From Lawsonia intracellularis PHE/MN1-00 (GTDB lineage Bacteria; Desulfobacterota; Desulfovibrionia; Desulfovibrionales; Desulfovibrionaceae): 64,000 nucleotides of DNA. Shown here piece after piece: positions 19,933-29,384 of this stretch. A model generated the notes under the pieces. The model had not been told where the DNA came from and ran no database searches. It worked only from the letters and a program-made list of their open reading frames with translations. Numbering within the stretch: the stretch's first letter is position 1; every line of letters begins with the position of its first letter. The DNA lies in assembly GCF_000055945.1 (NCBI RefSeq), contig NC_008011.1, forward strand, positions 801,501 through 865,500, read 5' to 3'. Made by a program: the position numbers and the translations under genes.

Positions 19933-21762
19933 ATGTGTGGAATTATTGCCTATGCTGGCCATAGACCTGCTATCCCTGTTATTATTGAAGGACTTCGCCA
20001 TCTAGAGTATCGTGGGTATGACTCTGCTGGGATAGGCTTTATCCAAGGGGAAACGCTCTATCATGTTAAAGCAAAAGGTAAGCTTAATGCTTTAGAAAAA
20101 AAACTCTCTACCTATTCACCAATGCTTTCTACAGTTGGTATTGGCCATACACGATGGGCTACACATGGATCTCCCTCTGAGTGTAATGCACACCCTCATG
20201 TAAATGAAGAATGTGGTATTGCCATTGTTCATAATGGAATTATAGAAAACTTTCATGAGTTAAAACATACCCTTTCTGAAAAACAGTACCAGTTTAAATC
20301 AGAAACAGATACAGAAGTTCTTACTCATCTTATCGCAGAAGGATGTAAACAATATTCTTCTTTAATCGAAAGTTTTGCATGGGCATTACGCCAAGCAAAA
20401 GGGACATATGCTGTTGCCCTTATTAGTGAGAATAATCCTTCTATGGTACTTGCTGCACGTATGTCTGCTCCTCTTATTCTCGGCGTCGGTACTGGAGAAT
20501 ATTTTATTGCTTCAGATATTCCTTCATTCCTAAATTATACACGTGAAGTTGTATTCTTAGAAGATAATGAAATTATATCTATTACAGATAACTCATGGCA
20601 AGTTAATGATTTATTTACATTAAATCCTGTAAAAAAATCTATTCAGACTATCTCTTGGGATAAACATTCAGCACAAAAGAATGGTTATAAGCATTTCATG
20701 CTTAAAGAAATTTTTGAGCAACCACAAGTTATTGAAGAATGTCTTTCTGAAAGAATTAATCAAGAAACGGATCATATCTACTTCCCAGAATTAGATAATT
20801 TACCTATCCCAACACGTATAATTGTTGTAGCATGTGGATCTTCCTATCATGCTGGAATATGGGGAAGAAATATATTGGAACGTTGGGCAAAAATCCCAAC
20901 GCTACCTGAAATTGCTTCTGAATTCCGATATCAAGAGCTTATTACTAGCCCTGGAGAACTAATAATAGTTATTAGTCAATCTGGAGAAACAGCAGATACA
21001 TTAGCTGCACTTAAACTTGCTAAAGAAAAAGGATGTAAAGTTATTGCATTATGCAATGTTATAGGTTCAACAATTGCTCGTGAAGCAGATGCTACTATTT
21101 ATACCCAAGCAGGACCAGAGTTAAGTGTAGCATCTACAAAAGCTGTCTGTAGTCAAATGATTCTTTTAGCTCTTCTTGCATTGTATTATAGTCAACGAAA
21201 AAAAACCTTAGATATTCAGTTACAACAAAATATTTTATCTGACTTAAAACAACTACCACAAATTTTACAACAATCACTTCCTACTATACAGGATAAAGCT
21301 AACGAACTTGCAAAATGCTACTCAACGTCTTCAAGCTTCTTTTTCCTTGGTCGAGGAGAAGCATACCCTTTAGCTCTAGAAGGAGCATTAAAACTAAAGG
21401 AACTCTCATATATTCATGCTGAAGGTTATGCCTCTGGAGAAATGAAACATGGCCCAATTGCTCTTATTGATAAAAATTTCCCAACAGTTGTAATTGCACT
21501 ATACAATAATCTATTTTCTAAATCTCAATCGAATATTGCAGAAATACAAGCTCGAAATGGACCAGTTATTATACTCACGAATGCACCTCTTCATTCTAAC
21601 ACATATAATGAAAATCACTTATGGACTATACCAAACGCAGGTTTTTTTACAAACTTTGTAACCCTTTCAGCATTACAACTTTTTAGTTATGAAATGGCTG
21701 GATACCTTGGGAAAGATGTAGACCAACCTAGAAATCTAGCTAAAAGTGTTACTGTAGAATAA
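19933..21762 (+). CDS. glmS: Glutamine-fructose-6-phosphate aminotransferase
   Basis: A 609-residue enzyme making glucosamine-6-phosphate for peptidoglycan and lipid A. It starts MCGIIAYAG, so Cys2 becomes the N-terminal nucleophile of the glutaminase domain, followed by GIGHTRWATHG. Two SIS domains follow (VACGSSYHAG; SQSGETADT; GRGEAYPLALEGALKLKE), with the C-terminal DQPRNLAKSVTVE typical of GlmS. AAGGAT lies 9 nt before the ATG. No glmS ribozyme is expected or seen. Confidence 0.97.
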   Translation: MCGIIAYAGHRPAIPVIIEGLRHLEYRGYDSAGIGFIQGETLYHVKAKGKLNALEKKLSTYSPMLSTVGIGHTRWATHGSPSECNAHPHVNEECGIAIVHNGIIENFHELKHTLSEKQYQFKSETDTEVLTHLIAEGCKQYSSLIESFAWALRQAKGTYAVALISENNPSMVLAARMSAPLILGVGTGEYFIASDIPSFLNYTREVVFLEDNEIISITDNSWQVNDLFTLNPVKKSIQTISWDKHSAQKNGYKHFMLKEIFEQPQVIEECLSERINQETDHIYFPELDNLPIPTRIIVVACGSSYHAGIWGRNILERWAKIPTLPEIASEFRYQELITSPGELIIVISQSGETADTLAALKLAKEKGCKVIALCNVIGSTIAREADATIYTQAGPELSVASTKAVCSQMILLALLALYYSQRKKTLDIQLQQNILSDLKQLPQILQQSLPTIQDKANELAKCYSTSSSFFFLGRGEAYPLALEGALKLKELSYIHAEGYASGEMKHGPIALIDKNFPTVVIALYNNLFSKSQSNIAEIQARNGPVIILTNAPLHSNTYNENHLWTIPNAGFFTNFVTLSALQLFSYEMAGYLGKDVDQPRNLAKSVTVE

Positions 21763-21932
21763 CTAATCTTTTTTACTTATCTCCTTACTTTTCTTTTATA
21801 ACTTAGTAATATATTTATTATATACTACTAACTTATAAACATAATAAACTATCTTATGTTACAGGATACCTAATTCCAATTATAATCTATAACTAAATCT
21901 TGCTATTATATAACATATCTAGCAACAATTAC

Positions 21933-21947
21933 TATATATATATATAT
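21933..21947 (+). repeat. (TA)7 dinucleotide repeat abutting the HAF autotransporter start
   Basis: An uninterrupted TA repeat runs into the proposed ATG, at the place where a ribosome-binding site would be expected. Length changes would alter the leader or its spacing. Confidence 0.85.
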
Positions 21948-24900
21948 GTCTTATTGTACTAATTTTTATATCATATTTTCCTTATTAAAGTTAAAAAGGA
22001 TATCAATAACACATATTATCTACTTTTTTTATACAATAGTACATCTATTTCTTTTTATACATCCTTCCTATGCAATAATTGATCTAGGTACACTTGGAGG
22101 AACAAACTCACAAGCGTGTGCTATTTCTCCTGATGGGCTTACTGTTGTTGGATTCTCAAATACCTACCTAGGCACTAAGCATGCATTTAAATACAAACTA
22201 GGCAGAATGTTTGATCTTGGTACACTTGGAGGAAAAAATTCAACTGCCATTGCAAGTTGTGAGTTTGGTAGCATTATAATTGGTAATTCAGATATACCAG
22301 GGAATAATCATAACCATGCATTTGTATATACAGATCATCATGGATTATATGATCTTGGTACACTTGGAGGAAAAGACTCAACCGCAAAAGCTATCTCACA
22401 TGATGGGAAAGTTATTATAGGTTCTTCAATGACAGAAAATGGTGACGTTCAAGCTTTCATCCAAAAAATGACAACATTCTTTGTAAATGATCAAATATTT
22501 TTCACTCCTCAAGGCAATCTAATTAACTTAGGAACTCTAGGTGGACCATTCTCATATGCAACCGATCTTTCTTATGATGGAAGAGTTATTGTTGGCAGTT
22601 CAAGTACTCCACTTGGTGAAGTTCATGCATTTAAGCATACGCCTCTATTGGGAATGTTCGATCTAGGAACTCTAGGCGGAACATTCTCAATAGCAGAGTC
22701 TGTATCTCTTGATGGAGATACTATTGTTGGTTCTTCAACTACAAATCAAGGAACAACCCATGCATTTAAGTATACACCTCTATTAGGAATGTATGACCTA
22801 GGAACATTAGGTGGTACTTACTCAAAAGCTATAAAAGTATCTGGATTAGGAAACGTAGTAATAGGAGAATCATCAATTTGTAATGGGAATATACATGCGT
22901 TTAAGTATAGTGACTCAACAGGAATGGTTAATTTAGGGACCTTAGGAGGAAATCAGTCTCAAGCCATAGGACTTTCATATTATGGGACTATAGTAGTTGG
23001 AAATGCACATACTTTTCAAAATAAAATGCATGGATTTATACATACAGATCAAACAGGAATACTTGATATTGGAACATTAGGTGGAGAGGAGTCTTTTATT
23101 ACAGGGATATCATTAGATGGACAAATAATTTGTGGGTATAGTAATACTTCTAATGGAGCTATTCATGCTTTTATCCATCGTACTAATATAGCTGATATTC
23201 CCCCAAGACCACAATCTGTAATAAGATTACAACAACCTCTTTCATCTCCTGATTATACTCCACCTGACTCTTTCAGCATCATTACTAGTAATCCTTCCAC
23301 TCCTACCTCAGAAACAAGCTCTCTTAGTAACCATACTTCTCCTCCTTCCTCTCCCTCAACTTCAACCCCTCTTACTTCTTATTGTCACCACTTCCCTTCA
23401 TCTTTTTATAAACTTACAAATATCACCCCTCTATCTAGTAATGATACCTCTATGGTCATGGCTTCTCCTCCTGCCTCTCCTTCAACTTCAACCCCTCTTA
23501 CTTCTTATTGTCGCCACTTCCCTTCATCTTTTTATAAACTTACAAATATCACCCCTCTATCTAGTAATGATACCTCTACTGTTATAACCTCTCCTCCTGT
23601 TCATTCTTCCAATAAATCTTATCTATCAACGCCTAATAGTGATAACAGCTTAAAAAATAATGATTGTCTTTCTCCACAATCTAGCGCTAATAGCTCACCA
23701 ATTTGTGGACCTGATTCAATATTACAAAGGTTACAAGCAGTAGCAACAAAGCTGGAAATATTTCAACAACAGCAACAAACCTCTTCTAGCAGTAATCCTG
23801 ACCAAATAGATGGGACCTTACAACATAGCTCTTACGTTTCCTCCCCTCAACAACCTTCAAGAAATTCTGCTACCTATCATTCTTCTAACACTGAATCTCC
23901 TGATACTTCTGGGAACTTTACACCTCCAGAAGAAGAAGAAGAAGAGCAACAACAAATTATTCAGAGATTAGGAGCAACAAATCCTCAATTAAACCAAGCT
24001 AACTCTCAAGTAAGTACACAAACAACATCTTCATCACAACAAGTAACTCCTGAAACTGAAGTTTATATTCACCACCTATTTAACCCAAGAAAACTTGTTG
24101 ATGTACATAATACATCACTAGCGTTAGAACTTGATGCAGCACAGTTATCAAATATTCTTGCAAACAATTATGAAGAAATTAACCAAGCACTCAACTCTGA
24201 TTGTAATACATTTGGTCCATATGGATTTTGTTTAAATGTTGGGAACCGTTATTTATCGACTAAAGACTCAAAAGTATCTCAATCTATAGGTATGGTTAAT
24301 GTTGCTTTCAAATTTACTCCTTATTTAAGAATTGGACTTGCTTTGGACAAAGCTCTAACAAAATACAATAATCAATATAAAATTAAATGTTCAGAACCGC
24401 TTACAACATTATATTGTGTCTATGAGCAATCAACACAGTCTACAGGAATTAAGTTTAAAATAACTGGAACCCAAAGAATATCTGATGTAAAGATTGCTCG
24501 AATACTACTACCATATACAGAAGAAGGTAAAGGACATACAAAAATGAAAAGTTTTGGATTTGAGGCACAAGCTGGTTATGGGTTTATGTTATCTTCTAAT
24601 TGGTCTCTCCAGCCAATTGTTGGTGTACAGCATATAAATATTACTCGAAAAAAGTATCAAGAGTTTCCTCAAGTTCAATTCCCAATTACCTATAACCAAG
24701 CAGGAATTCAAATAACAAATGTAGAAACGGCTGCTCTTCTAGAAGGAAAAGTAACTAACTGGTTCACCATAGATTTTACAGGAAGTATAAAACACATTAT
24801 ACATCAAAATAATAAAAGTTATACTGGGACTATACCATATCTAGGAGAGTTCAAGTTACCTTTCAACACAAAAAAAAAAAATACTATGCTGTTAGAGTTG

Positions 24901-24948
24901 GTACAACATTTTTACTTGATTCTAAACAAACTTTACGTTTACAAATAG
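21946..24948 (+). CDS. HAF-repeat autotransporter, 3' end out of frame at an A12 tract
   Basis: As read, 1000 residues. A hydrophobic leader ends near HPSYA. It is followed by eight HAF-type repeats with the core DLGTLGG, each followed by a GxxIVG-like strand. Then comes a Ser/Thr/Pro-rich linker containing a 42-residue direct duplication and Glu/Gln runs, and finally an autotransporter beta-barrel from about residue 700. The frame leaves the barrel at an A12 run (24870-24881) and ends in the unrelated VQHFYLILNKLYVYK. The frame read after one extra A (or two fewer) continues as YYAVRVGTTFLLDSKQ and ends in CVGF at 25017-25019, a proper barrel terminus, giving about 1024 residues. A (TA)7 repeat abuts the ATG and no ribosome site is visible, so the true start is uncertain. 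Confidence 0.8.
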   Translation: MSYCTNFYIIFSLLKLKRISITHIIYFFYTIVHLFLFIHPSYAIIDLGTLGGTNSQACAISPDGLTVVGFSNTYLGTKHAFKYKLGRMFDLGTLGGKNSTAIASCEFGSIIIGNSDIPGNNHNHAFVYTDHHGLYDLGTLGGKDSTAKAISHDGKVIIGSSMTENGDVQAFIQKMTTFFVNDQIFFTPQGNLINLGTLGGPFSYATDLSYDGRVIVGSSSTPLGEVHAFKHTPLLGMFDLGTLGGTFSIAESVSLDGDTIVGSSTTNQGTTHAFKYTPLLGMYDLGTLGGTYSKAIKVSGLGNVVIGESSICNGNIHAFKYSDSTGMVNLGTLGGNQSQAIGLSYYGTIVVGNAHTFQNKMHGFIHTDQTGILDIGTLGGEESFITGISLDGQIICGYSNTSNGAIHAFIHRTNIADIPPRPQSVIRLQQPLSSPDYTPPDSFSIITSNPSTPTSETSSLSNHTSPPSSPSTSTPLTSYCHHFPSSFYKLTNITPLSSNDTSMVMASPPASPSTSTPLTSYCRHFPSSFYKLTNITPLSSNDTSTVITSPPVHSSNKSYLSTPNSDNSLKNNDCLSPQSSANSSPICGPDSILQRLQAVATKLEIFQQQQQTSSSSNPDQIDGTLQHSSYVSSPQQPSRNSATYHSSNTESPDTSGNFTPPEEEEEEQQQIIQRLGATNPQLNQANSQVSTQTTSSSQQVTPETEVYIHHLFNPRKLVDVHNTSLALELDAAQLSNILANNYEEINQALNSDCNTFGPYGFCLNVGNRYLSTKDSKVSQSIGMVNVAFKFTPYLRIGLALDKALTKYNNQYKIKCSEPLTTLYCVYEQSTQSTGIKFKITGTQRISDVKIARILLPYTEEGKGHTKMKSFGFEAQAGYGFMLSSNWSLQPIVGVQHINITRKKYQEFPQVQFPITYNQAGIQITNVETAALLEGKVTNWFTIDFTGSIKHIIHQNNKSYTGTIPYLGEFKLPFNTKKKNTMLLELVQHFYLILNKLYVYK
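23350..23592 (+). repeat. 126-bp direct duplication in the autotransporter linker
   Basis: Two nearly identical copies with a period of 126 bp (42 codons) begin at 23350 and 23476. Each encodes the core TSYC(H/R)HFPSSFYKLTNI. The second copy drifts near its end. The duplication preserves the reading frame. Confidence 0.9.
24870..24881 (+). repeat. A12 homopolymer at the frame break of the HAF autotransporter
   Basis: Twelve consecutive A residues mark the exact point where the reading frame leaves the beta-barrel. A tract of 13 or 10 would restore the barrel's natural C-terminus. Confidence 0.9.
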
Positions 24949-25283
24949 AATATAATCAATCTTTTTTTCATAAAAAAAATAACCTTTGTGTAACCCTTCA
25001 ATATTGTGTTGGATTTTAAACACTAAAATAGAAAGCAGTACCTATTTATTAATTATTAGTTGTATCTTTATTTCTTATATAATATTAATAGATATATCTT
25101 TATGATAGTTATATAATTAAATTAATTTATTTAGTACTATTATATGCTAAGATGTGAGCTTAGCTTTATATTACACATGGTTAACTCACTATCTATCTAT
25201 TAAGTTGTAACTTCTTTTCTTTCAGTTACATATTGTTCAAACTAATAACTAGTAAAAAATGCACTCATACCTATTAGCTGTAC

Positions 25284-26601
25284 CTATGACAATTCTATTA
25301 TACTAGCAGCATGTTCTCCACCACCAATAAGCATAATAATTACGGCAACTGAACTACAAATAGCCCCCTATGCCAAAAGTTCCCCATGAGAAAGATTTCC
25401 TAATAAGATCATAACCAAAGGAGCAACAATTAAAGGAGCATAAAATTGATAAGAAAATAAAAGAATATCCATTACATTTTGGATACTCATAGAATAATTA
25501 CAGAACTAATTCCTATTAATAATGAAAGGAGTCTGGCAACAAAGGTTTCTCTTTAAGGATGTTCAGTTAACTTAGGAGCAAAGATAGGCTCAGCTACATC
25601 ATGAATCAAACATATAACAGTAGCATTAAGAAAAGCATCTACGGATGACATTACAATTGAAATAACAGCTGCAATAGCTCTAACCCTCTTAGCCCTATTA
25701 GGAAGAATAACTTTCAAAATTCGTTAGCATCCTTTGTTAGGTTAACAGCCGGAGATAAAAGATCAATCTCACCTGTAACTAAAAAAATGGAATCGAAAGC
25801 AAGATAGTAAAAAATACCCCCTTAGACATTATTGATGCATTACGTCCAAAATTCTTTGGATATATGGAGGTAATAAAGATTCTCCCACTAAAAAAGATAA
25901 AAATAATCCAATAAATAATATTGATGTTAATTCATTATTAAAAATCTGTGTATGTTCTAAGGAAATTTTTGTTAAAAAAGCTTCAATTCCACCTAATTCT
26001 TGAAGCCCAATCCATAAAAAAGAGGAATTATAATTACTAATACAGTAAATTGAACAAGATCTGTTAATACAACTGAATGCATACTACCAAATATAGTATA
26101 ACTAATTATAATACCACAACCCAATAAAATACCTTGTGTTGATGTTAAACTTGTATATGTACTAAACAATACACCCATAGCTCCAACTTGAGTGGCTAAA
26201 ATACCTGTACATAATACACATCCTAAAATTTCTGCAATAATACGACCTTTTTTACCTAAATTAATTCCCATAATATCTCCAACTGGTATACCATGTCGAA
26301 AGTTATCCATTTTTAGGAGCTAATTTCATAAAAATAAAAAAGAGTGCTATAGAGAATCCCCATAATGTTATTGCAAAACCTATCCCACCACTAAATGCTT
26401 TAGCAGCATTACCACTTGAATAGCCGCCACAAATAAAAAATATAGATAATGTAACAAATAAAACTAAAGAAAGGTAAGAACGTCCTGCTATTACATACTC
26501 ATTAAGATTTTAACATTACGACTAGCTATCATACCAACTAAAAATACAATAAGAAGATAATGTTCTATAATTAGTATATCTATTGAAGTAATGTATTCCA
26601 T
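25284..26601 (-). pseudogene. Decayed sodium:solute symporter (SSS family)
   Basis: Reading the minus strand from an ATG at 26601, membrane segments of a sodium:solute symporter appear in order but in different frames. First comes MEYITSIDILIIEHYLLIVF, then NEYVIAGRSYLSL after a frameshift. A run of segments follows to FIFMKLAPK, with a further shift at an A run before NFRHGIPVGDIMG. That frame is open from 26310 to 25993 (FGSMHSVVLTDLVQF). More broken pieces follow, ending near VAPLVMILLGNLSHGELLA with an in-frame stop and IMLIGGGEHAASIIELS. At least four frameshifts or stops are visible, so it cannot make a transporter. The substrate cannot be inferred. Confidence 0.85.
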
Positions 26602-27061
26602 AAATTTATACTTTTCTTAAATATTAGAACTTTCTTTATATTAATTATATAAAATGTTTAATTGAATTAATTTATATAAAACTAGTAATAATAACTAAAC
26701 ATTATAAATAAGATATTCTATCTTTAGAATAAAATATTAATAGTTAATTTGTTACAAATAAAAGATAAAAAATAAGTATAATATACTATTTACTCTATAG
26801 TTATACTATTTGACATAGAAAATCATTTTTCTTAGAGAGAGTCCTCAGTTTATACAAAGACAAACTTATTTAATTTTTTTTTACTCCTAATAATTTTTAT
26901 AAAAAATAAAAATTACTGATATTGACTTCTTACTATGATATCTTATTTTATGATATCTTATTTATTATTTTAAATAATACCAAAATACACTAAACTAGAA
27001 GGTTAGATTAATAAAAACAATAGTATAAGCTATAATATCCACTATATATAGGAAATGTTTC
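26602..27061. other. Gene-free region upstream of the chaperone gene
   Basis: No supported gene. A tandem copy of ATGATATCTTATTT lies near 26935-26963. TTGACT (26922-26927) followed 18 nt later by TTTTAT is a candidate sigma-70 promoter for the gene at 27062, but such matches are frequent in this composition. Confidence 0.4.
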
Positions 27062-27469
27062 ATGAGTTCTCAGTACTTCCAACAAATTATGGAAGATTTT
27101 TTTAAAGAACTTGGGATTGAATCTTATAAACAACCTGAATTAACTTATGTCTTAACAGCCCAAGACTTTGGGGAAATTATTATTGCTGAACAACCTACAC
27201 AATGGGTTACACTACTAGCTCAAATAGGAGAAAAACCTTTTGATTCTAGTATATTATGGTATCAAGATATACTTATTGAAAATTCCCTTTTAGATAAAGC
27301 TACTCCTAAGCCCAGTCTTGGACTTATAGGGAAAACACTTATACAAAATGCACAACTCCCCTTAGAATACCTCACATTACAACTACTAAAACAATGGATT
27401 GAATTCTTTCTTAAAATTGCTGTTGAAAATCAAAAAAGATTTATCGTAAATTGGAAAGAAAATGTATAA
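27062..27469 (+). CDS. Class I type III secretion chaperone (SycT/CesT-like)
   Basis: A 135-residue acidic protein with the layout of class I secretion chaperones. An N-terminal helix (FQQIMEDFFKELGI) is followed by strands (TYVLTAQDFGEIIIAEQ, QWVTLLAQIG), a middle helix around YQDILIENSLLD, a strand LGLIGKTLIQNAQ, then PLEYLTLQLLKQWIEFFLKIAVENQK, which matches the C-terminal 'LPL..L....L...L..F...A' helix. Chaperones of this kind bind the N-terminal region of one effector and keep it export-ready. The next gene on the same strand encodes a YopT-like protease, the same order of functions as SycT-YopT in Yersinia, which makes that its likely client. The 313-nt gap leaves cotranscription open. 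Confidence 0.7.
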   Translation: MSSQYFQQIMEDFFKELGIESYKQPELTYVLTAQDFGEIIIAEQPTQWVTLLAQIGEKPFDSSILWYQDILIENSLLDKATPKPSLGLIGKTLIQNAQLPLEYLTLQLLKQWIEFFLKIAVENQKRFIVNWKENV

Positions 27470-27782
27470 AACTACTTACTATATTTAGTAGATTATATAC
27501 TTTTACTTAGAGAGTATTAATCTTATTGTTGCTTACAATGCTAACACATTGTGAGTTGTTTGTTTTCCTATACCAATATCTATTTATCACTCTTTATTTC
27601 TAATTTTTAAATATCAAAATATATGTATTAATTATTGGGGTTGCATTCAAAATCTACTAATTATAGCTTACCAGATTAATGATACATATGATTTTCCTCA
27701 TATAAAAAATTATTATTCAACTAACCTAATAGATCAACTCCTTATGTTTATTCTTATTTAACTATAAATAAAGGTAGTGATT
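27470..27782. other. Gap between chaperone and protease genes
   Basis: AT-rich, with no supported reading frame and no strong terminator. It may be transcribed as part of a two-gene unit or hold a promoter for the protease gene. Confidence 0.4.
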
Positions 27783-28940
27783 ATGTATCCTATAACTAGT
27801 CCACATAATACTTCTCAAGTCACATACAATATTCCTAACTGGACAATAAATAATGAAGAAACAAAATTAGCTAGGCTTCAAAATGCATTGGAACAAAAAT
27901 ATCATATAGGATTATCTTTAATGAAAACCTGTTTCTCCAGAACGCCTAGTTTAATTGTTGGTAGTATTGTTGGGGCAGGGGTAGGTTCTTTATCTTTACC
28001 ACTTTCCTTACCTTCAGCTACTATTGCAGGTGGTATTACAACAGTTGGTATACATGCATATAATACTTTAAAAGAAAATAATAATAGTAGTAAACAAATA
28101 ATAAATCTTATTACTAGTTCAATAGTATATGACATAGTTCATAATAACAATAAACTTCAAAAAGTATGCTTAGAACCTTTTTCTCAAATAAAAGGTGATT
28201 TTTACAGAACATTATGCCGTTTCTCCATTGATGAAACAGAACAAGCAAGCAATGGTATTTGTCATGGCCTTAGTTTTCTTTGGATTCGAGAAATGATCAT
28301 TAATGCAAATGATCCAAGTTCTATGAAAGAAAGCCTCCAGCAATTGAAAACAATAAATAGTTTTCCTCCTAATGAACCTAACAGCATTACTATACATAGA
28401 GAACTATATACTAATGATGGGTTTGGTTACTTTAAATTACTACCTGAATGTGAAGCTTGTACACCAAAATTTCACTTTTGTAGAGAAAAAGAAACCTATG
28501 GCACAATAGCTAGTGAAGATAGACCTGAGAAAAATCCTATTACTTTTGGGAAGACATTAATCAAGTCCCTATTAGAAAGTGAGCTTAGTTTCAACCAAAA
28601 ATATGCAACCATTACACTAAGTTTATCTTGCTCAAATTGGCTAGAAAAACATAGTTGTGCTGTCTCTATTGAAACACCACCTTTAAAAAATGAAGAGAGA
28701 GAAGATATTGATAACAGTAGCCAACCAGTTATAATTAATTATTTTGATCCTAATTATGGTCAGTTTCAACTTAAAACATCAATTTCAGAAGCTCCTCAAA
28801 CTTTTTCTGAATTCTTTCAATATTTCAATAGTATTGCCTATCCTTTTGTAAATAAAAATTACTCTTGTGAAATAATATTCAAACCACATAAAAATGCTAA
28901 AAATAGAATACCTCAAAATGCATTAAGATTAACATTGTGA
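27783..28940 (+). CDS. YopT-like (peptidase family C58) cysteine protease, probable type III effector
   Basis: A 385-residue protein. The catalytic triad of family C58 can be placed: Cys160 in NGICHGLSFLWIREMI, His290 in LEKHSCAVSIE and Asp322 in NYFDPNYGQFQ. In order and local context these match YopT/AvrPphB enzymes (GxCxGLSxxW; H.A; FDPN.G.F). Residues about 57-92 form a Gly/Ala/Ser-rich hydrophobic stretch (LIVGSIVGAGVGSLSL and on) that could contact a membrane or be a chaperone-binding region. No Sec signal peptide is present, which fits type III export. The ATG at 27783 is chosen over a GTG at 27777 because AAGG lies 8 nt upstream. YopT cleaves prenylated Rho GTPases; this protein's substrate is unknown. 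Confidence 0.8.
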   Translation: MYPITSPHNTSQVTYNIPNWTINNEETKLARLQNALEQKYHIGLSLMKTCFSRTPSLIVGSIVGAGVGSLSLPLSLPSATIAGGITTVGIHAYNTLKENNNSSKQIINLITSSIVYDIVHNNNKLQKVCLEPFSQIKGDFYRTLCRFSIDETEQASNGICHGLSFLWIREMIINANDPSSMKESLQQLKTINSFPPNEPNSITIHRELYTNDGFGYFKLLPECEACTPKFHFCREKETYGTIASEDRPEKNPITFGKTLIKSLLESELSFNQKYATITLSLSCSNWLEKHSCAVSIETPPLKNEEREDIDNSSQPVIINYFDPNYGQFQLKTSISEAPQTFSEFFQYFNSIAYPFVNKNYSCEIIFKPHKNAKNRIPQNALRLTL

Positions 28941-29384
28941 TAATAAATGAGTAATTAAAAAATTAACTACAATAATTAAAAATAGTAAAAATAATTATAT
29001 ATAATATATGCTGACTACATTGTTTAATTATTAATAATTATATCCTCATTATAGTACTAAGCAATAAATAAAAAATTGCCTTACTAATGATATGATACTG
29101 TTATATAAATAATATAATTTTACTAGTATCACTATATAGTAATATATAATTACCTATACTATCTATATAACAAATATCGTTAAGAACATATATTTTATAA
29201 TAACGTATAAAATCTATTTTTTTAACTTAATTAAAACGTATTACAAATTTTTCTACATTAACTTTGTAAGATAGAAAATATTTTAGCCTCTGTATAAAGA
29301 ATTTTTGACTACCTTCATTATATTTTGTAAACTAGTATAAGTAAGGAAACAACACAACAGAGATATCAATACAACACCACTAGC
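28941..29384. other. Convergent intergenic region
   Basis: AT-rich sequence between the end of the protease gene and the end of the minus-strand tyrosine-motif gene. No gene or convincing terminator is seen. Confidence 0.4.
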
